DNA of 64,000 nt from Bacillota bacterium (GTDB lineage: Bacteria > Bacillota_E > JAJZYS01 > JAJYTV01). Shown here in pieces: positions 15,390-23,278 of this stretch. Each line of letters begins with the position of its first letter. Position 1 is the first letter of the stretch. The notes below the pieces were generated by a model that saw nothing but the letters and a program-made list of their open reading frames with translations, had not been told where the DNA came from and did not search any database. The stretch is from NCBI GenBank assembly GCA_021845645.1, contig JAJZVM010000003.1, positions 62,001 to 126,000 on the forward strand, read 5' to 3'. The translations under genes were made by a program, and so were the position numbers.

Positions 15390-15437
15390 CATATCGGTCC
15401 ATAGGTGGTGGACCATATGGCCGTACGGGCCTAGTAT
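15390..15437 (+). promoter_or_regulatory. promoter with overlapping imperfect palindrome
   Basis: TGGACC (15409-15414) and TAGTAT (15432-15437) with 17-bp spacing form a plausible sigma-A promoter for the reductase gene at 15470. A near-perfect palindrome, CATATCGGTCCA facing TGGACCATATG (15390-15419), overlaps the -35 box and looks like a repressor operator. TGGACC with the same spacing recurs before secD (55542). Confidence 0.6.
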
Positions 15438-15469
15438 GGAAGGAGCGTTCCCAGCTTAGGAGGAGTTTC

Positions 15470-16447
15470 GTGGCCTGCGTGGATGACATCGCGATCATCG
15501 GTGGCGGTCCGTGCGGCCTGTTCGGCCTCTACCACGCGCACATGCGGGGGGTGCAGGCGCGCCTCTTCGAGAGTCTGCCGGCACTCGGCGGGCAGGTGAC
15601 GTCGCTCTATCCCGACAAGGAGATCTTCGACATCGGCGGCATGCCTCGCGTCAGAGGGCGTGACCTGGTCGCGCGGCTCGAGGAGCAGTGCCTCAAGGAC
15701 GGTCAGGCCATCTCTCTCGGGGAGCAGGTGCTTGCGCTCACGCCTGAGGACGACGTCTTCCGGCTGCAGACGAGTGACGGCGAGCGCCGGGCCCGCTCCG
15801 TGGTGATCGCCGCAGGCCTTGGTGCCTTCCGCCCGCGCCGGATCGGCGTGCAGGGCGAGGAGGAGTTCGCAGGCCGCGGCGTCGATTACATCGTCGATGA
15901 CCTCGGACGGTTCGCCGCCAGGCGCATCCTCGTCGTGGGCGGCGGGGACTCTGCGCTCGACTGGGCGAATACTTTGGCGCCGATGGCGGACGTGCGGCTC
16001 GTGCACAACCTGCCCGAGTGGCAGGCGCACGAGGAGTCGGTCCGGCGGATGCAGAACTCCGGCATCTGGTATCGCCAGCCGTGGGAGCTGCGCAGCATCG
16101 AGGGTGAAGGCCGGGTGCAGGAGGTGGTCGTCTGCCCCGTGGGGTCGGATGCGTGCGAGCGCATCCCGGTCGACCAGGTGCTGATCTGCATCGGCTTCAG
16201 GACCGACCTGGGACCGATCAAGAGCTGGGGCCTGCCGATCCGGGGCGGTCAGATCCAGGTGGACTGGGGCATGCGCACAGGCGTGGACGGCATCTTCGCG
16301 GCGGGCGACGTGGCGACGTATCCGGGCAAGCAGAGGCTGATCGCACTTGGCTTCGGCGAGGTGGGCCTTGCGGTGGACAGCGCAGTGCGCCACCTCTTCC
16401 CGCAGCAGCGGCTGATCACCAAGCACAGTTCCGATCGGGGGTTCTAG
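15470..16447 (+). CDS. ferredoxin/flavodoxin-NADP reductase, thioredoxin-reductase-like (YumC type)
   Basis: 325 residues from GTG at 15470 (AGGAGGAG upstream; a second in-frame GTG is at 15479). FAD motif IIGGGPCGLFGLYHAHMRG, then LPALGGQVTSLYPDKEIFD, a signature of the YumC/TrxR-like ferredoxin-NADP reductases. The NADP-binding VVGGGDSALDWA lies at ~155 and DGIFAAGDVATYPGK at ~280. The redox CxxC of true thioredoxin reductase is absent at its usual place, supporting the ferredoxin-reductase assignment. It supplies low-potential electrons or reoxidises ferredoxin. It is probably regulated from the palindromic promoter just upstream, and is followed two bases later by a YbjQ-family gene. Confidence 0.9.
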   Translation: MACVDDIAIIGGGPCGLFGLYHAHMRGVQARLFESLPALGGQVTSLYPDKEIFDIGGMPRVRGRDLVARLEEQCLKDGQAISLGEQVLALTPEDDVFRLQTSDGERRARSVVIAAGLGAFRPRRIGVQGEEEFAGRGVDYIVDDLGRFAARRILVVGGGDSALDWANTLAPMADVRLVHNLPEWQAHEESVRRMQNSGIWYRQPWELRSIEGEGRVQEVVVCPVGSDACERIPVDQVLICIGFRTDLGPIKSWGLPIRGGQIQVDWGMRTGVDGIFAAGDVATYPGKQRLIALGFGEVGLAVDSAVRHLFPQQRLITKHSSDRGF

Positions 16448-16449
16448 CA

Positions 16450-16770
16450 ATGGCGATGGTTGTGACGACAGCGTTCGAAGTTGCGGGGCACGAGATCACG
16501 GAGACGCTCGGCACGGTGTTCGGCGTCGTGGTGCGTAGCCAGGGACTCGGCGGCAACATCCTCGCCAGCCTGCGCAGCCTGGGCGGCGGCGAGATCCACG
16601 AGTACACGAGGCTCCTCGAGGACACGCGGCGTCAGGCGGTGGACCGCATGCTTGAAAATGCCGGCAAGATCGGGGCCGACGCCGTGGTCGCGATGCGCTT
16701 CGACTCGTCGGAGATCGGCCAGACGATGACAGAGGTCGTGGCCTACGGCACGGCCGTGAAGCTGAGCTAG
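16450..16770 (+). CDS. YbjQ (UPF0145) family protein
   Basis: 106 residues, the family length. The family pattern runs throughout: TTAFEVAGHEITETLGTVFG at the start, then VVRSQGLGGNILASLRSLGG, EYTRLLEDTRRQAVDRML and GADAVVAMRFDSSEIG. YbjQ proteins form pentameric or decameric rings and are often called heavy-metal-binding, but no biochemical role is firmly known. The gene starts two bases after the reductase stop, so it is very likely co-transcribed with it. Confidence 0.92.
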   Translation: MAMVVTTAFEVAGHEITETLGTVFGVVVRSQGLGGNILASLRSLGGGEIHEYTRLLEDTRRQAVDRMLENAGKIGADAVVAMRFDSSEIGQTMTEVVAYGTAVKLS

Positions 16771-16778
16771 AGGCGAGG

Positions 16779-17243
16779 GTGCGGTCTATCGCGCCGTTCC
16801 TGGTCGAGGCCAAACGCCGGACCTACGCGGCACAAGGCGACGACGCCACTGTGCGCCCCCTCCTGCCAGGATTCCATCAGCTGGAATATGGCGACCGAAG
16901 CCTGCTTTACCGCGACGTGTACGTCGGAGGTGCCTTCTTCGTCGGTCAGGAGACCGTGTACGCCGACGGTGAACCATGTTGGTCCATGAGCTACGCAGGG
17001 GGCGCAGGCGTGGACGTGGTGGAGCAGGAGGCCATCCAGGCGATCTACGCCTTCTTGCGCGAGGCCCTGCGCAACGTCTCGGAGCAGCACGCATTCCGCG
17101 GCCCGCCTGTCTTCGAGCGGGGGCTTTTTCGCTATACCTCCAGTGCCGAAGGTGGACTGGAGAGGTTTCACGGCGAGGAGCAGATCAGCCTGGACAAAAG
17201 GATCGTCTACACACTGCATTTCGGCGGCGGAGTTCTTCGCTAG
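16779..17243 (+). CDS. DUF5680-like protein
   Basis: 154 residues from GTG at 16779, nine bases after the ybjQ-like stop. The sequence (FLVEAKRRTYAAQGDDATV, LEYGDRSLLYRDVYVGGAFF, GQETVYADGEPCWSMSY, AIYAFLREALRN) matches my recollection of the DUF5680 domain, an uncharacterised domain found alone or after XRE HTH domains. No membrane segments or catalytic motifs are obvious. It is the last gene of the unit beginning at 15470; the next gene is convergent. Confidence 0.7.
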   Translation: MRSIAPFLVEAKRRTYAAQGDDATVRPLLPGFHQLEYGDRSLLYRDVYVGGAFFVGQETVYADGEPCWSMSYAGGAGVDVVEQEAIQAIYAFLREALRNVSEQHAFRGPPVFERGLFRYTSSAEGGLERFHGEEQISLDKRIVYTLHFGGGVLR

Positions 17244-17401
17244 GGCGACCCGTCCGCCCTGGGCGGTCCTCTACGCAGCGGTCCAGCAGGGTAGAGGTCC
17301 GAGCGGCACGACGGTGTCGGGCGGTGGGCAACCGCGTTCGCTGGGGGCTGGGCGCAGCCTCCGCTAGCGATGGACCTGAGGTGGCCCGAGCCAAGGGACC
17401 G

Positions 17402-18367
17402 CTACTTGGGCAGCCCCTTGGGAATGTCGCTCTTCGCACCCCAGACAACTGGCGGGATCAGCTCATATCCCTGACTCCGCCAGAGGTGATCTTGCGCCTT
17501 GGCGAGGGCAAATTGCGCGAAGGCGTCGCCGGCTGCCTGGTTCTTGCCGCGCAGCACCGTAAGGGCCAGCATCGAGACCTGTCCGTGCACCGTCCCGACC
17601 TGCGGAATCGTCATCGAGACGGATGAGTAGAGCGGGAGGTCGGCGGGATTCGCGAAGTCGAGCTGCGCCGGCAGGACGATGTAGCTCAGCTTGAGCTGCT
17701 GCGCCTGCGGCAGGAAGGCGGAGGCGGCGTCCAGACCTCCCGCCTGGAGCTGGGTCGGCAGGCCCTCTTCCGAGAAGACTTCCTGTGGGTTGTTCCACGC
17801 GCCCAGAATGCGCTGCGCCGTGCCGGCAGGCAGGTGATAGATGCGCTGGGCGAGTTCCACCATCAGGTAGAAGGTCTGGCCCTGGGGATCCGTGGCCGGA
17901 TTCGTGCGACCGAGGCGCAGCCCGGGCGTGGCGAGCAAGGTGAAGAGGTCGCGCATGGGCCTGGCACCTTGCGCGATGGCCTTGAACTGGGCCGCGAAGC
18001 GGCTCTTCGGGTTGTAGGCGACCACCAGGGGACTGCTCGCGAAGCCGATCGCCCAGCTGGCCTGTTTCGGCGCCAGCGCCGCGATCGGTCCGGTGCCCAA
18101 GCTCTCGAAGACGTCGGCTTGAATGACGCCGCCCTGGATCTCGTGGGCCAACGCCCAGGAGCCGCCGCCGCGGCCGCTGTACGCGATGCCGGTCGCCTTG
18201 GCGAAGGCCGGTCCGATCACCTGGTCGTTCATGTAGTCGAGGGAGCCGGCATAGGCGACCGAGACGCGGCTCGGCTTAGCAGGGGACTTCGTGGCGGCCG
18301 ACCCGCAGCCAGCTACTCCGACGGCGAGTAGTGCCAAAAGGGCAGGAACCAGTCGACGAGTGTGCAA
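17402..18367 (-). CDS. lipoprotein solute-binding protein, molybdate/tungstate (WtpA/ModA)-like
   Basis: 321 residues from a TTG at 18367, seven bases after GGAGGT; a GTG at 18376 would overlap the ribosome binding site. Signal peptide RLVPALLALLAVGVAGC ends in a lipobox (VAGC), so the mature protein is membrane-tethered. VAYAGSLDYMND near residue 35, followed by GRGGGSWALAHEIQGGVIQADVF and LGRTNPATDPQGQTFYLM, is the pattern of WtpA-like tungstate/molybdate binders. No ABC permease or ATPase gene adjoins, which is unusual. It is divergent from an XRE regulator with its own ligand-binding domain, so the pair probably senses and captures the same oxyanion. Confidence 0.82.
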   Translation of the reverse strand: MHTRRLVPALLALLAVGVAGCGSAATKSPAKPSRVSVAYAGSLDYMNDQVIGPAFAKATGIAYSGRGGGSWALAHEIQGGVIQADVFESLGTGPIAALAPKQASWAIGFASSPLVVAYNPKSRFAAQFKAIAQGARPMRDLFTLLATPGLRLGRTNPATDPQGQTFYLMVELAQRIYHLPAGTAQRILGAWNNPQEVFSEEGLPTQLQAGGLDAASAFLPQAQQLKLSYIVLPAQLDFANPADLPLYSSVSMTIPQVGTVHGQVSMLALTVLRGKNQAAGDAFAQFALAKAQDHLWRSQGYELIPPVVWGAKSDIPKGLPK

Positions 18368-18397
18368 TAAAGGCACCTCCAGGCAGGAGATGCCTCT

Positions 18398-18426
18398 ACC
18401 ATACGTCTGCTGGCGCGGACACGCAA
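18398..18426 (-). promoter_or_regulatory. promoter of the solute-binding lipoprotein gene
   Basis: On the minus strand TTGCGT (18426-18421) and TATGGT (18403-18398) are 17 bp apart and lead into the lipoprotein gene. A TTGACA hexamer at 18433-18438 points the other way, towards the regulator, but I see no well-spaced -10 for it. The two promoters probably overlap in control by the regulator. Confidence 0.55.
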
Positions 18427-18484
18427 GAATGCTTGACAGAAATGTATGCTAGACTTTGCACAGAGGCAGACGAGGAGGATGCCC

Positions 18485-19564
18485 ATGTCGCCGATTCGCA
18501 GCCGCCTGCGCGACATGCGCCTTGAGCTGGGTCTGACGCAACAGGCCTTGGCGCACAGGGCCGGTCTCACCAGGCAGACCATCGGCGCGATCGAGGCTGG
18601 CGATTACGGCCCCAGCCTGGAGGTCGCCCTGCGTCTGGCAAGGGCGCTCGATCGGCCCGTGGACGACATCTTTGCCCTTCCGCCGGATGACGCGCCCGAT
18701 GTCGCACTCCTGTCGTGTACCGGCCCGACGCGGGTGCTGTCGGCCGTCATCGGCGAGCACGAGGTGCTGCGCGGCATCGCGCAGCTCGGCGCCTATCGCT
18801 GGCCCACAGCCACGGCCGACGGCCTGGCCGAGGTGGACGACGCGGGGCGCCTGACGGTTCATCGGTTCGCGGAGGCGCGACGTGACACGCTGTTCCTGGC
18901 CGGCTGCGATCCTGCGCTGGGCCTGCTCGCGGACCATCTGCAGGGCAGGGGGCTGCGCGCCTTCTGGTTCTCGGCGGGCAGCGGAGCCGCACAGGCCCAG
19001 CTCTCGGCCCGGCGCACACATCTCGCCGCGGTGCATTGGACGCACGGTGAGGAGCGCCCACGACCGCCGGCGGGCAGCGACCAGCTCCTGCTGTCGCGCT
19101 GGGAGATGGGGTTTGTCATGCGGCGCGGCCTGTCCCGCTTCGGCGGCCCTGCCGATCTCGGGATGCCAGGGCTGCGCCTCGTGAATCGGGAAGAGGGCTC
19201 AGGAGCCAGGCGCCTCCTCGACCGGCTGCTGGCGGAGGCGGGCATCAGGCCGACGGACGTGGACGGGTACGGGCAGGAACTCCCCGGCCATTGGGAGGTT
19301 GCGGACGCCGTCGCGCAGGGCGCGGCCGATGTCGGCATAGCCAGCGGCGCGGCCGCTGCCGCGTTCTCGCTCTCGTTCCTGCCGCTCAGCGTGGAGACGT
19401 GCGAGCTATGGTGGCAGAGGGAGGCCGTGCCTGCCGACGCGGTGCAGCGACTTGGCGACACGCTTGCGAGTGCGGCCTTTCGCCGCGATCTCGACGCCTT
19501 CGGTCCATTCGACACGAGCCAGACGGGTCTGCGCCTTGGCCTGGATCAGCGCGGCAGGGGATAG
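18485..19564 (+). CDS. XRE-family regulator with C-terminal molybdate-binding-like (PBP) domain
   Basis: 359 residues from ATG at 18485 (AGGAGG six bases upstream). Residues 3-62 are a Cro/XRE helix-turn-helix (LRDMRLELGLTQQALAHRAG, LTRQTIGAIEAGDYGPSLEVA). Residues ~85-340 are a periplasmic-binding-protein-like domain of the COG1910/PF12727 type (LFLAGCDPALGLLADHLQGR, VNREEGSGARRLLDRLL, GQELPGHWEVADAVAQGAAD). In that family the domain binds molybdate or a related oxyanion in the cytoplasm and controls DNA binding. It is divergent from the WtpA-like lipoprotein, its likely target. The 3' end overlaps the convergent gene by 19 bp. Confidence 0.88.
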   Translation: MSPIRSRLRDMRLELGLTQQALAHRAGLTRQTIGAIEAGDYGPSLEVALRLARALDRPVDDIFALPPDDAPDVALLSCTGPTRVLSAVIGEHEVLRGIAQLGAYRWPTATADGLAEVDDAGRLTVHRFAEARRDTLFLAGCDPALGLLADHLQGRGLRAFWFSAGSGAAQAQLSARRTHLAAVHWTHGEERPRPPAGSDQLLLSRWEMGFVMRRGLSRFGGPADLGMPGLRLVNREEGSGARRLLDRLLAEAGIRPTDVDGYGQELPGHWEVADAVAQGAADVGIASGAAAAAFSLSFLPLSVETCELWWQREAVPADAVQRLGDTLASAAFRRDLDAFGPFDTSQTGLRLGLDQRGRG

Positions 19565-20697
19565 CTTGCGATAATGGCCCGGGCCAGTTTGGCTTCGGAG
19601 GAAGGCAGTGTGACCACGACCTCCTCGAAGCCGCTCTGGCCTGGCCTGGGGGCGATCGCGAGGCCCCAGACCGGATAGTGATAGCCGGGGGCGGTACCCT
19701 CGTAGCCGACGGCGTAGTCGGTAAGCCAGTGCTGCACGATGTCCGGCGTGCCGGTGCCGTCCGGCAGCGTCACCTGCGGCGCAGGCAGTGCCCCTGCCGT
19801 GAGGCTGACGACGCTGCAGCCGACGCAGGGGGCAGCCTCCACTTCCACGAAGGCGGCAGGGTCCGCAGGGTCTACGATGCGCCAGATCGTGAAGTCTCCG
19901 CCCAACTGCTCGCTGGCTTCCCGCCAGCCGGGCGGCGCGTAGATCAGGGAACTGCCGGCTGCATAGGCGGCAACTCCCGGTTCGGCCGGGTCCGGCACGT
20001 CGGTCGAGCCGATCGGCTGGCCGTATGCCAGGTCTGCCCACAGGTTCGTTCCGGCGGCAAGCGGATAGGTCGTGATGCTGCCAGTCTGCGGGTCGAACAC
20101 GTACGTCGCCGTAGGTGCCAAAATGCCCATCCGGTCGCCGCCGACCACGATGCCGGCATTGGTGGCGAGGCCCGCGGGAAGCATGGTCACCTTGCCTGTC
20201 AGGAGGTCGAGCATGCCGGCGTCGAGTGTGGTTGCGGACCCGGCGATGTCGAGCGTGAAGCCCAGGTAGGGTCCTGTGGCACCGACGAAGTGCAGCTCGG
20301 CGGCCTGGCCGGCCGAGCTCGCGGGGATCTCCGCGATGAGGCGCCCGCTGCCGGCCAAGGGGCCGCTGCCGGGCGACGGCGAGATCTCGATGGCGTACGG
20401 TTGCTGCATCAGGAAGCTGCCCGCCTCGTCGACCGAGTCCGCATAGGAACTCCAGATGAGCCCATACGGCGTCAGGGCCGCCGCGAGACCAGGCGTGTTC
20501 GCGAGCACATCCGCAGAAAGGTAAGCGGTGTAGCCGTCGATGGCGATCGGGGTACCTGTGCTGACAGGTCCCTTTGCCTTCGACTTGTGCGTCTTCGCCT
20601 GCTTGTGCGGGGCTTTGGCGCTCCCCGTGCCGCAGCCGCCGAGCAGCAGCAAGAGGACCGCGAGGCCGGCGACCGGCCGAAGTCGTCTTGGGAACAT
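19546..20697 (-). CDS. lipoprotein of unknown function
   Basis: 383 residues from ATG at 20697 with GAGGC upstream. Signal peptide LRPVAGLAVLLLLLGGC with a lipobox Cys near residue 22, then a Lys/Ala-rich linker (KAPHKQAKTHKSKAKG) and a large extracytoplasmic region of beta-rich appearance (IAIDGYTAYLSADVLANT, TATYVFDPQTGSITTYP, WRIVDPADPAAFVEVEAAP). A Cys pair, CVGC, sits near residue 295 and could form a disulfide. I recognise no family; alternating strand and Gly/Pro turns could be a repeat or beta-propeller-like fold, but that is speculative. It is convergent with, and overlaps the end of, the XRE regulator gene. Confidence 0.75.
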   Translation of the reverse strand: MFPRRLRPVAGLAVLLLLLGGCGTGSAKAPHKQAKTHKSKAKGPVSTGTPIAIDGYTAYLSADVLANTPGLAAALTPYGLIWSSYADSVDEAGSFLMQQPYAIEISPSPGSGPLAGSGRLIAEIPASSAGQAAELHFVGATGPYLGFTLDIAGSATTLDAGMLDLLTGKVTMLPAGLATNAGIVVGGDRMGILAPTATYVFDPQTGSITTYPLAAGTNLWADLAYGQPIGSTDVPDPAEPGVAAYAAGSSLIYAPPGWREASEQLGGDFTIWRIVDPADPAAFVEVEAAPCVGCSVVSLTAGALPAPQVTLPDGTGTPDIVQHWLTDYAVGYEGTAPGYHYPVWGLAIAPRPGQSGFEEVVVTLPSSEAKLARAIIASYPLPR

Positions 20698-20856
20698 GGG
20701 TTGCCTCGCAATGCAGGAAAGTCCAGGTACCAAATCTGGTGGGCCCAATATAGCGCATGGACCAGCACTTGGCGAGTGGTCAGACACCGCGCATCGGCCG
20801 CTCCTGTGCTACACTGTGCAAGGAATCGGCCGGGTTGCCGTCGGAGGCATCTCGTC

Positions 20857-21168
20857 ATGCGTAATCGCTGGTTTCTGCTCTTAGGTGGGCTCGGCCTCGT
20901 GGCCGGCATCATCCTCTTTCTGATGACCGGGGCGTTTGCGGATGTCTACCTGGGCTTCATGGGCATCGTCCTGATCCTCGCCGGCTTACTCGTCGGTCCG
21001 CGGTATCGCGCGGAACTGAGCGATCCGCCCGAAGGCTACGTGTTCACCGGCGAGCGGTTCGTCGACCCTACGAGCCGCCGCACCGTCGACGTCTGGCAGG
21101 ATCCGGCTTCCGGTCAGCGCGTCTATGTGCTCGCGCAGGATCCGACACGGCCACCGCGGGGAAGTTGA
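20857..21168 (+). CDS. small two-helix membrane protein upstream of menG/hem genes
   Basis: 103 residues. GGAGG lies nine bases before ATG 20857, and an extended -10 (TGC-TACACT, ending 20815) sits about 40 bp upstream. Two hydrophobic segments (WFLLLGGLGLVAGIILFLMT and YLGFMGIVLILAGLLVG) form a hairpin in the membrane. A cytoplasmic tail of ~50 residues follows (YVFTGERFVDPTSRRTVDVW, RVYVLAQDP). Function unknown. Its stop is three bases before the menG start, so it is the first gene of the quinone/heme transcript and its promoter may drive the whole run to ispH. Confidence 0.75.
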   Translation: MRNRWFLLLGGLGLVAGIILFLMTGAFADVYLGFMGIVLILAGLLVGPRYRAELSDPPEGYVFTGERFVDPTSRRTVDVWQDPASGQRVYVLAQDPTRPPRGS

Positions 21169-21170
21169 CC

Positions 21171-21899
21171 ATGGGAGGCGCCCACTTGGCCCGCCACGAA
21201 CCGCATGACGCCAAGATCCGCCGCATCTTTGGCGATATCGCGCAGGTGTACGACCCGATGAACCGCGTCATCACCCTCGGCCAGTGGGGCAGGTGGCAGC
21301 GCCGGTTCCTCGCGCTCGTGTCGCCAGGGCCCGGTGAGCGCTGTCTCGACATCGCGACGGGTACCGGCGATCTCGCGATCATGATCGCGCAGATGGAACC
21401 CGGTATCCACGTGACCGGCCTCGACCTGAGCCGCGAGATGCTCTCCGTCGCCGAGCGCAAGATTGCAGAGCATGGACTTGCGACGCGCATCGAGCTCGTC
21501 GAGGCGAACGCCCTGAAGCTTCCGTTCGCCGACGCAAGCTTCGACCTCGTCACGTGCGGCTTCGGGCTGCGCAACTTCCCGGACCTGCCCGGCGCCCTCA
21601 AGGAGATGCGCCGCGTCCTGCGCCCCGGCGGGCGCGCCCTGTCGCTCGAGGTGTCGCGGCCGACGAATCCTCTGGCCTTCATCGGCTTCAAGATGTTCTT
21701 CTACGGCATCGTACCGGTGCTCGGACGCCTTGCGGGCCGCGGCGGCGCCGCCTACGCCTGGCTGCCCGAGTCGCATCGCCGGTTTCCGGGCCGCACCGCT
21801 CTTGCCGATCTCTATCGCGCGGCGGGGTTCCAGACGGTCGAGGCGTGGCCCTTGACGCTGGGATCTGTCGCCGTGCATCGGGGAGTTGCAGCGGAATGA
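21171..21899 (+). CDS. menG: demethylmenaquinone methyltransferase
   Basis: 242 residues from ATG 21171 (GGGGAAG upstream); TTG at 21186 with GGGAGG seven bases before it is an equally good start. UbiE/MenG features: VYDPMNRVITLGQWGRWQRR near residue 25, motif I LDIATGTGDLAIMIAQ, LDLSREMLSVAERK, then VTCGFGLRNFPD, the UbiE-specific central motif, and RVLRPGGRALSLEVSRP. It catalyses the last, SAM-dependent step of menaquinone synthesis, which fits menaquinone being the acceptor of SDH, NDH-2 and bd oxidase in this window. It overlaps hemA by four bases. Confidence 0.93.
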   Translation: MGGAHLARHEPHDAKIRRIFGDIAQVYDPMNRVITLGQWGRWQRRFLALVSPGPGERCLDIATGTGDLAIMIAQMEPGIHVTGLDLSREMLSVAERKIAEHGLATRIELVEANALKLPFADASFDLVTCGFGLRNFPDLPGALKEMRRVLRPGGRALSLEVSRPTNPLAFIGFKMFFYGIVPVLGRLAGRGGAAYAWLPESHRRFPGRTALADLYRAAGFQTVEAWPLTLGSVAVHRGVAAE

Positions 21900-23176
21900 A
21901 GACAGGCTGGACCTTCCTCGGACTGAGCCATCAGGGGACCGATCTCGAGATGCGCGGCCGCTTGACCTTGGAGCCGCACGTCGAGGAGGTCTACCGGCAG
22001 GTGCTGGAGGTTGCCGATGAGGCCTTCGTGCTGCATACCTGCAATCGCAGCGAGATCTACGCCCACGGCGTCGTCGACGCGGTGGCGCCCCGGCTGCAGG
22101 CGGCCTTCGCGGACGTGACGGCGACACCTCCTGCAGTCTTGGCGCGCTTTGTCTATCGCCTGGACGGGCAGGACGTGGTGCGCCATCTCTTCCTGGTGGC
22201 GGCGGGCCTCGAGGCGCAGCTCGTGGGCGAGACACAGATCCTCGGCCAGATCAAGCGGGCATTCAACCAGGCCGCCGCGGCGGAGGCGGTCGGCAAGGAA
22301 TTGAGCATGCTGGTGCAGTCCGCGCTGAGCGCCGCGAAGCGAGCGCACCGTGAGACCGGCATGGACCACCACCCGGTCTCGGTCGGCAGTGCGGCTGTGG
22401 CCCTGGCGCGACGGTCGTTTCCCGATCTCGCCGGCAGAACGGTGCTGCTGATTGGCGCGGGCGAGGTGGCGCAGCTCTGCTGCCAGCACCTGCGCGAGGC
22501 GGCCGACGTGCGCATCGTGATCGCCAACCGCACGCGCCAGCGGGCGGCTGCCCTCGCGAAGCAGTTCGGCGGCGTGGCCGCGGGTTGGTCTGAGGTGGAC
22601 GACTACCTCACCCGTGCGGACGTCGTCCTGAGCTCGACCGGCGCTCCGCACGAGGTGCTCTATGCGCGTGATCTCAAGGAAGCCATGCGCCGGCGGGGCG
22701 GCCGCCGCATGGTGCTGGTGGACCTCTCGGTGCCGCGCGACATCGAGCCTGCCTGCGGCGCGCTGGGAGGTGTCGAGCTCTTCAGCCTCGACGACCTCGC
22801 GGCGATCAGCCTCGCGCAGCGCCAGGTGCGCCTGCGTGAGGCGGAGGCCGCCCAGGCCATCGTCCTCGCCGCCGCCGCCGATTTCGAGCGGCGCCGCTGC
22901 GAGCGCCAGGCCCTGCCACTGATCCGGTCCCTGCGCGGCAAGGCGGAGGAGGTGCGTGAGGCGGAGTTGAGGCGTGCGTTCCACCGCCTCGGCGACATGC
23001 CCGAAGGGGAGCGGCAGGTGATCGAGCAGCTCGCCTCGCGCATCGTCAACAAGCTCCTCAACGACCCGACGCTCGCGCTCAAGGAGTGTGCCCTGCGCGA
23101 GGACGGAGAGAGCTGTCTGCGCCTCGCGGCGGAGATCTTCCGTCTCGACGGCCCCGACTGGCCTCAGGAGGCCTGA
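21896..23176 (+). CDS. hemA: glutamyl-tRNA reductase
   Basis: 426 residues, ATGA overlap with menG. The catalytic Cys49 lies in FVLHTCNRSEIY. Also visible are GLEAQLVGETQILGQIK, SVGSAAVALARR, the NADPH-binding VLLIGAGEVAQLCCQHL and DLSVPRDIEPACG, plus a C-terminal helical dimerisation domain. It reduces glutamyl-tRNA(Glu) to glutamate-1-semialdehyde, the committed step of C5-pathway tetrapyrrole synthesis. The gene order hemA-hemC-hemD-hemB follows the Bacillus hemAXCDBL operon, but the membrane protein HemX and hemL (the aminomutase for the next step) are missing from this cluster. Confidence 0.96.
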   Translation: MKTGWTFLGLSHQGTDLEMRGRLTLEPHVEEVYRQVLEVADEAFVLHTCNRSEIYAHGVVDAVAPRLQAAFADVTATPPAVLARFVYRLDGQDVVRHLFLVAAGLEAQLVGETQILGQIKRAFNQAAAAEAVGKELSMLVQSALSAAKRAHRETGMDHHPVSVGSAAVALARRSFPDLAGRTVLLIGAGEVAQLCCQHLREAADVRIVIANRTRQRAAALAKQFGGVAAGWSEVDDYLTRADVVLSSTGAPHEVLYARDLKEAMRRRGGRRMVLVDLSVPRDIEPACGALGGVELFSLDDLAAISLAQRQVRLREAEAAQAIVLAAAADFERRRCERQALPLIRSLRGKAEEVREAELRRAFHRLGDMPEGERQVIEQLASRIVNKLLNDPTLALKECALREDGESCLRLAAEIFRLDGPDWPQEA

Positions 23177-23278
23177 CCGTCGAGCGGCACAGAGCGACGC
23201 TCGTCCCGCACAGGTGAAGACCTGGGCCAGGCGGCCTCCGCGGGGGGCGCCTGATCTCGTCATGCTGGGGGTGTAGAA

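Noticed and set aside
13938..16447. Thioredoxin reductase for the gene at 15470
   Set aside because: The CxxC redox pair is not at the family position, and the LGGQVTSLYPDKEIFD segment is that of ferredoxin-NADP reductases.
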